Below are positions 61,094 to 64,000 of a stretch of DNA of 64,000 bases, piece after piece (positions within the stretch are counted from its first letter, which is position 1; the number at the start of each line of letters is the position of its first letter). The position numbers were made by a program, and so were the translations under genes. The notes below the pieces were generated by a model, which worked only from the letters and a program-made list of their open reading frames with translations, ran no database searches and was not told the origin of the DNA. The stretch lies in assembly GCF_013520865.1 (NCBI RefSeq), contig NZ_JACDXJ010000001.1, forward strand, positions 3,332,001 through 3,396,000. The letters are read 5' to 3'. This DNA comes from Microvirga mediterraneensis. Lineage in GTDB: Bacteria; Pseudomonadota; Alphaproteobacteria; Rhizobiales; Beijerinckiaceae.

Positions 61094-62098
61094 ATGATGG
61101 ACAATCCGGCACCCGATGCTCCGCAGCCTGCAGGCAAGCGTGTCCGACGTCTCCGGGCGGTCTTCGCAGCCGACATGGCGAATTTTGGCGGCTTGGTTTC
61201 CGTCGACGAGACCAACACCCTCGACGCGTTGTGGGCGACGCGTCGCATCGCCCGTGAAGAGCTCGCGGCCCATGGCGGCTGGCTCTTCGGCATGCCGGGA
61301 GACGGCATCTTCGCATTGTTCGAGAGCGCCGTCGATGCGGTCCGCTGCGCTCTCGACACGCAGGCGCGCCTCGCGGCCATGACGAAGTTCGACGCGGTGC
61401 GCATGCGGATCGGCATCCATCTCGGCGACGTCCTGTTCCATGACGATCTACCGTTCGGCGAGACGCTCGTCATCGCGGCCCGGCTGGAGAGCCTCGCCGA
61501 GCCCGGCGGGATCCTTGTCTCGGCCGCCGTCATGGAAGCCGTGGCGCCCCGCATTTCCGCGACCTTCGGCGAGCGCGGCGTGTTCGACCTCAAGCACAGC
61601 CCGCGCAGGATCACGACCTTCAGCGTGTCGATGCCTCCGGCTGCCGACATGAACGCGACCGTGAGCAGGGTCGAACCCCTCGACCGGACCGTTCTGTCGG
61701 TGGCTGCCGCGAGAACCGAAGAGTGGGGCAGCTCCGCCTCGCCTCCCCGGCCCGCTTCGGAGGCACGAACGGTATCGCTGCCGAAGGCCGCGCCCCTGGT
61801 CGTTCCCTCGCGCCCTTTGGATGAGGCCTCGGAGCCTGCCCATGAGGTTTCCCCGGAGGACCCGCGCTCCCCGGCGTCGGTGGATCCCGCCGCCTTCGAG
61901 GCTTGTCTTGCCGAGATTGCCCATGCCCTGACGACCTATCTCGGCCCCGTCGCCGGTTTGCTCGTCAAGCGGCATGCCGCGAACCTGACGGATCTCGCGA
62001 CGCTCATCGAGGATCTTGCCCGCGAGATCCCGGTGCGGGATGAACGCCTGCAATTCCTGAGCCGCGCGCAACAGCTCGTGGCGCGGCGGCGCCATTGA
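61094..62098 (+). CDS. Adenylate/guanylate cyclase-domain protein sharing a C-terminal domain with the adjacent kinase
   Basis: A 334-residue soluble protein. The cyclase domain spans about residues 15-185: RLRAVFAADMANFGGLVS with Asp27, GWLFGMPGDGIFALFESAVDAV with Asp70, and ETLVIAARLESLAEPGGILVS with Arg130. The ribose-binding Asn (four residues before the Arg) is Val126 here, so activity may be lowered or the nucleotide placed differently. A disordered Pro/Ala-rich linker (about 190-265) leads to a C-terminal domain (LTTYLGPVAGLLVKRHAANLTDLATLIEDLAREIP) homologous to the two repeats at the end of the kinase. It ends 4 bases before the end of the convergent Crp-like gene. Confidence 0.87.
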   Translation: MMDNPAPDAPQPAGKRVRRLRAVFAADMANFGGLVSVDETNTLDALWATRRIAREELAAHGGWLFGMPGDGIFALFESAVDAVRCALDTQARLAAMTKFDAVRMRIGIHLGDVLFHDDLPFGETLVIAARLESLAEPGGILVSAAVMEAVAPRISATFGERGVFDLKHSPRRITTFSVSMPPAADMNATVSRVEPLDRTVLSVAAARTEEWGSSASPPRPASEARTVSLPKAAPLVVPSRPLDEASEPAHEVSPEDPRSPASVDPAAFEACLAEIAHALTTYLGPVAGLLVKRHAANLTDLATLIEDLAREIPVRDERLQFLSRAQQLVARRRH

Positions 62099-62102
62099 TG
62101 AT

Positions 62103-62828
62103 CTACTCGCCGAACTCGGCGATATCGTCGATCCGTTCGAGATCGTGAACGATCAACCCGCCCCTGTCCTGGGTCAGGAGGCGCTCCTCGGCCCATCGGT
62201 TGAGAAGCTTGTTCAGCCCCTCGCGCGACATCGCCGTCCACTGGGCCATTTCGCTTTGGGTCAACTTGAGAGCGACCTCGACCCCCTTCGGCGTGGCCTT
62301 GCCATGATCCCGCGCAAGGTGGCCGAGAATCCGCGCGAGGCGCTGGGGCGCCTGGCGCAGGGTCGCATCTTCCATCCGGGCGCTGGTCCACCTGAGGCGC
62401 ATGCACAGCAGACCGATCACGTTGCGCACCAGCCGCGGGTCTCGGTCCAGCGCCTCATAGAAGGTCCGCCGGGCGATGCTCGTCAGGCGTGTCCGGAGCA
62501 TGGCGGACGCACCGGCGGTCCTCACGCCCCCGTCGAGCATGCCGATCTCGCCGAAAACGGCCCCGTTCGTGAGCACATTCAACGTCACCTCGGCGCCTGC
62601 GGCCGAGACGGCCCAGATCCGGATGCGACCGTCGGCGATCACGTAGAGCGCATCGGACACATCCCCGACATTGAACAACAGCTCGCCCTTTTCCAGAATC
62701 CGCGTCTGGGCCTTGCGGGCAATCTGCTCGACGGTCGGCGGGTCGATCGCCTTGAAGATGTCGAGCGCTTCGAGATTCGCTGACTTGTCCGCGCCGGTCG
62801 CGGCGATCGACGATCGTGTCTCCGCCAT
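62103..62828 (-). CDS. Crp/Fnr-family transcriptional regulator
   Basis: A 241-residue regulator. The start (MAETRSSIAATG) is chosen because the cyclic-nucleotide-binding domain begins soon after; an upstream Met would add 59 unrelated residues. The cNMP domain shows ILEKGELLFNVGDVSDALYVIADGRIRI, then VFGEIGMLDGGVRTAGA, which keeps the Glu and the Arg-Thr-Ala that hold cyclic phosphate in CRP. No FNR-type Cys cluster. The helix-turn-helix is LTQSEMAQWTAMSREGLNKLLNRW; its recognition helix SREGLNK keeps Arg-Glu of the CRP sequence SRETVGR and has Lys for the last Arg. This predicts binding to TGTGA-N6-TCACA sites, two of which occur nearby. Confidence 0.92.
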   Translation of the reverse strand: MAETRSSIAATGADKSANLEALDIFKAIDPPTVEQIARKAQTRILEKGELLFNVGDVSDALYVIADGRIRIWAVSAAGAEVTLNVLTNGAVFGEIGMLDGGVRTAGASAMLRTRLTSIARRTFYEALDRDPRLVRNVIGLLCMRLRWTSARMEDATLRQAPQRLARILGHLARDHGKATPKGVEVALKLTQSEMAQWTAMSREGLNKLLNRWAEERLLTQDRGGLIVHDLERIDDIAEFGE

Positions 62829-62927
62829 GGTCGAGTTCCCACAACAATGGAGCAAGGACCACGCGAGCATAGCGTCCGACGGGCCGCGTGCAAAGACAAT
62901 CCGCCGCCCTGCGCGCGTCAGGCGGAA

Positions 62928-62943
62928 TGTGAAGCAGATCACT
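62928..62943. promoter_or_regulatory. CRP-like binding site between crp-like gene and divergent gene
   Basis: TGTGA-AGCAGA-TCACT matches the CRP consensus TGTGA-N6-TCACA in 9 of 10 half-site bases. It lies 100 bases upstream of the Crp-like ATG and 101 bases upstream of the divergent Gly-rich gene at 63044. Binding by the adjacent regulator is inferred from its recognition helix and position. Confidence 0.62.
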
Positions 62944-63043
62944 GTCGGGGACCGCACAAGGATATACACCCGGCGCACCGGGCCCGTTTTCCGCCAAAAG
63001 ATCATCGTGATCGACCAATCGGGCCGGGATTGAGGAGAGCCCG

Positions 63044-63598
63044 ATGCACGATCAGCGATGGGGGAATGACTGGAACCGGCCTCAGGAGAGCCAGGCCGGC
63101 TGCCGGCATTATCCGCAATCCGTCTACCAGGATGATGAACCCTACGGACGAATGCGCGGAGGGCGCGGCGATATTCATGACGGCGTGGACCGGGGCAACC
63201 CGCCGGACGATCACTTCAGGAGCGATGCCGGCGGTCACGCGCCCTATCACGGCGACGATCCCGGCTCGTCCATGCAACCGCATGACGGAGGCGGCCTCGG
63301 CTGGGACGCGGGGGCGTGGAACGATGCAGGAGGTTTCGACTCGGTGCTGTCCGGCCACCTGTTCGACGGCCTCGGTCATGCCGGGGCCATGCCGCCGATC
63401 ATCGTCTTCGCCATCGACCATCTCGACGTGAACTTCAACACCTTCATTCAGACCACCCAGATCCAGAATACGCTCGTCTTCCTGAACGCCACCGATGGCG
63501 GTTCCATCGATGTGGGAGGCGACGTCAATGCCATCGGCCTGCAATCGGCTTCGACGGACCAACTGACCGTCATCCCCCATGACCCGGTCTTCGGTTGA
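63044..63598 (+). CDS. Gly/Asp/His-rich hypothetical protein
   Basis: A 184-residue protein after a GAGGAGA site. The first 110 residues are low complexity, rich in Gly, Asp, His, Arg and aromatic residues (for example RMRGGRGDIHDGVDRGNPPDDHF, HDGGGLGWDAGAWNDAGGFD). The last 70 residues are ordinary and hydrophobic, MPPIIVFAIDHLDVNFNTFIQTTQIQNTLVFLNATDGGSIDVGGDVNAIGLQ. No signal peptide or recognised family. A terminator hairpin follows 42 bases after the stop. The upstream CRP-like site suggests cAMP control. A second Gly-rich gene follows. Confidence 0.72.
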   Translation: MHDQRWGNDWNRPQESQAGCRHYPQSVYQDDEPYGRMRGGRGDIHDGVDRGNPPDDHFRSDAGGHAPYHGDDPGSSMQPHDGGGLGWDAGAWNDAGGFDSVLSGHLFDGLGHAGAMPPIIVFAIDHLDVNFNTFIQTTQIQNTLVFLNATDGGSIDVGGDVNAIGLQSASTDQLTVIPHDPVFG

Positions 63599-63639
63599 AG
63601 AGCGCAAGAACGCAACGACCGGCCTCCTGGCGTATTCGA

Positions 63640-63667
63640 AGGGTCCCGTTCGGGACCCTTTCTCTTT
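63640..63667 (+). terminator. Rho-independent terminator after the Gly-rich gene
   Basis: GGGTCCCG and CGGGACCC form a perfect 8-bp stem with a 2-base loop, followed by TTTCTCTTTT. It starts 43 bases after the stop codon of the 63044 gene and separates it from the next Gly-rich gene, which therefore needs its own promoter. Confidence 0.88.
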
Positions 63668-63734
63668 TCGAGCACGCCGACGCGCGCACGGGCAGATCAG
63701 ATTTTTCTTCGCTCCCACTCAAAAAATTCGCGGG

Positions 63735-63750
63735 TGTGAAACGGTTCACA
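63735..63750. promoter_or_regulatory. Perfect CRP-like binding site upstream of the last gene
   Basis: TGTGA-AACGGT-TCACA has both CRP half-sites intact and the canonical 6-base spacing; the symmetry even extends one further base (TGTGAA/TTCACA). It lies 98 bases upstream of the ATG at 63849 and downstream of the terminator, so it belongs to the last gene. Confidence 0.72.
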
Positions 63751-63848
63751 GCTCCATCCGGCAAGGTCGTTCAAAGTCTCATCATCGCCAACGGAGATCA
63801 GATCTCAGGCGGTACTGAACGCAACACTCAGCATAGATAGGACAGCCC

Positions 63849-64000
63849 ATGTCTCTCAACGTTAATGCCAGCCCGATCACCCAGGTTGCCTCCACCGTTG
63901 CCGAGGGCGGCGCCGGTCTCGGCGGTCACGGCGGCGATGCGACCGCGGTGACGAACCAGAGCGCCGAGAGCCTCAACTACCAGTCCATGAATTCTTCGGA
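63849..64000 (+). CDS. Gly/Ala/Asn-rich hypothetical protein (5' end only)
   Basis: A gene starting at ATG 63849 after AGGAC and open to the right edge, 50 codons visible. The sequence MSLNVNASPITQVASTVAEGGAGLGGHGG continues DATAVTNQSAESLNYQS. Rich in small and polar residues, with no signal peptide in the part seen. The Gly-rich start recalls the Gly/Asp-rich gene upstream, and both have CRP-like sites about 100 bp before their starts. Function unknown; a secreted or surface structural protein is possible. Confidence 0.6.
   Translation, partial: MSLNVNASPITQVASTVAEGGAGLGGHGGDATAVTNQSAESLNYQSMNSS

Noticed and set aside
63595..63840. 81-codon open frame before the last gene
   Set aside because: It contains a rho-independent terminator and the CRP-like site and has no ribosome-binding site, so it is regulatory DNA.

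Overview
The window is about 64 kb of GC-rich DNA from an alphaproteobacterium. It is most likely a member of the Hyphomicrobiales close to Microvirga or Methylobacterium; this is inference. The signs are an Omp25-type outer-membrane protein starting AADLPRP after its signal peptide, an Mrp antiporter with subunits A and B fused, many class III cyclases, GGDEF/EAL and PAS-MCP signalling proteins, RTX proteins, and palindromic intergenic repeats. No rRNA, tRNA, insertion sequence, prophage or CRISPR array was seen. Gene density is high and many neighbours share 4-base ATGA overlaps.

Layout. (1) 1-9.85 kb: a peptide-type ABC importer (binding protein and two permeases, running off the left edge) faces a seven-gene operon holding a GntR regulator, a creatininase-like hydrolase, a ketopantoate-reductase-like dehydrogenase, an SDR, a NodB/PuuE-like deacylase, a DmpA-type aminopeptidase and an isoaspartyl peptidase. 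An 18-bp near-palindrome lies in the divergent gap. It reads as an uptake and degradation regulon for an unidentified amide or peptide. (2) 9.9-19.5 kb: an SDR, a YbaK-type deacylase, an RTX protein, a small protein with a basic tail, a methyltransferase, a 1036-aa cyclase/ATPase/TPR protein, a small membrane protein and a DMT exporter. (3) 19.6-25.7 kb: a LacI-controlled operon (DUF2264 protein, 2-hydroxyacid dehydrogenase, sugar-isomerase-like protein, Tat-exported sugar-binding protein) with no permease or ATPase. (4) 25.75-41.7 kb: signalling and envelope genes (adenylate cyclase, alpha/beta hydrolase, lytic transglycosylase, triple-PAS chemoreceptor with PilZ, TPP enzyme, GAF-GGDEF protein, metallophosphoesterase, AI-2E transporter, patatin), interspersed with palindromic repeats. 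(5) 42-48.1 kb: a complete mrpA(B)CDEFG operon. (6) 48.1-56.5 kb: an XRE regulator, an outer-membrane protein, a 1556-aa Ig-like/RTX protein and a GGDEF-EAL protein. (7) 56.8-64 kb: a stress-type small protein, a caspase-like protein lacking the catalytic Cys, an operon of a DUF3365 heme sensor, a Ser/Thr kinase and a cyclase, a Crp-family regulator, and two Gly/Asp-rich proteins, the last cut by the right edge.

The most interesting signal is in region 7. The kinase (two copies) and the cyclase (one copy) share a C-terminal domain of about 60 residues. The cyclase ends 4 bases from a convergent Crp-like gene that keeps cAMP-binding and DNA-contact residues. Two TGTGA-N6-TCAC(A/T) palindromes sit about 100 bp upstream of the crp-like gene and of both Gly-rich genes. 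Together these suggest a heme/redox sensor, kinase, cyclase and Crp circuit controlling unknown Gly-rich proteins.
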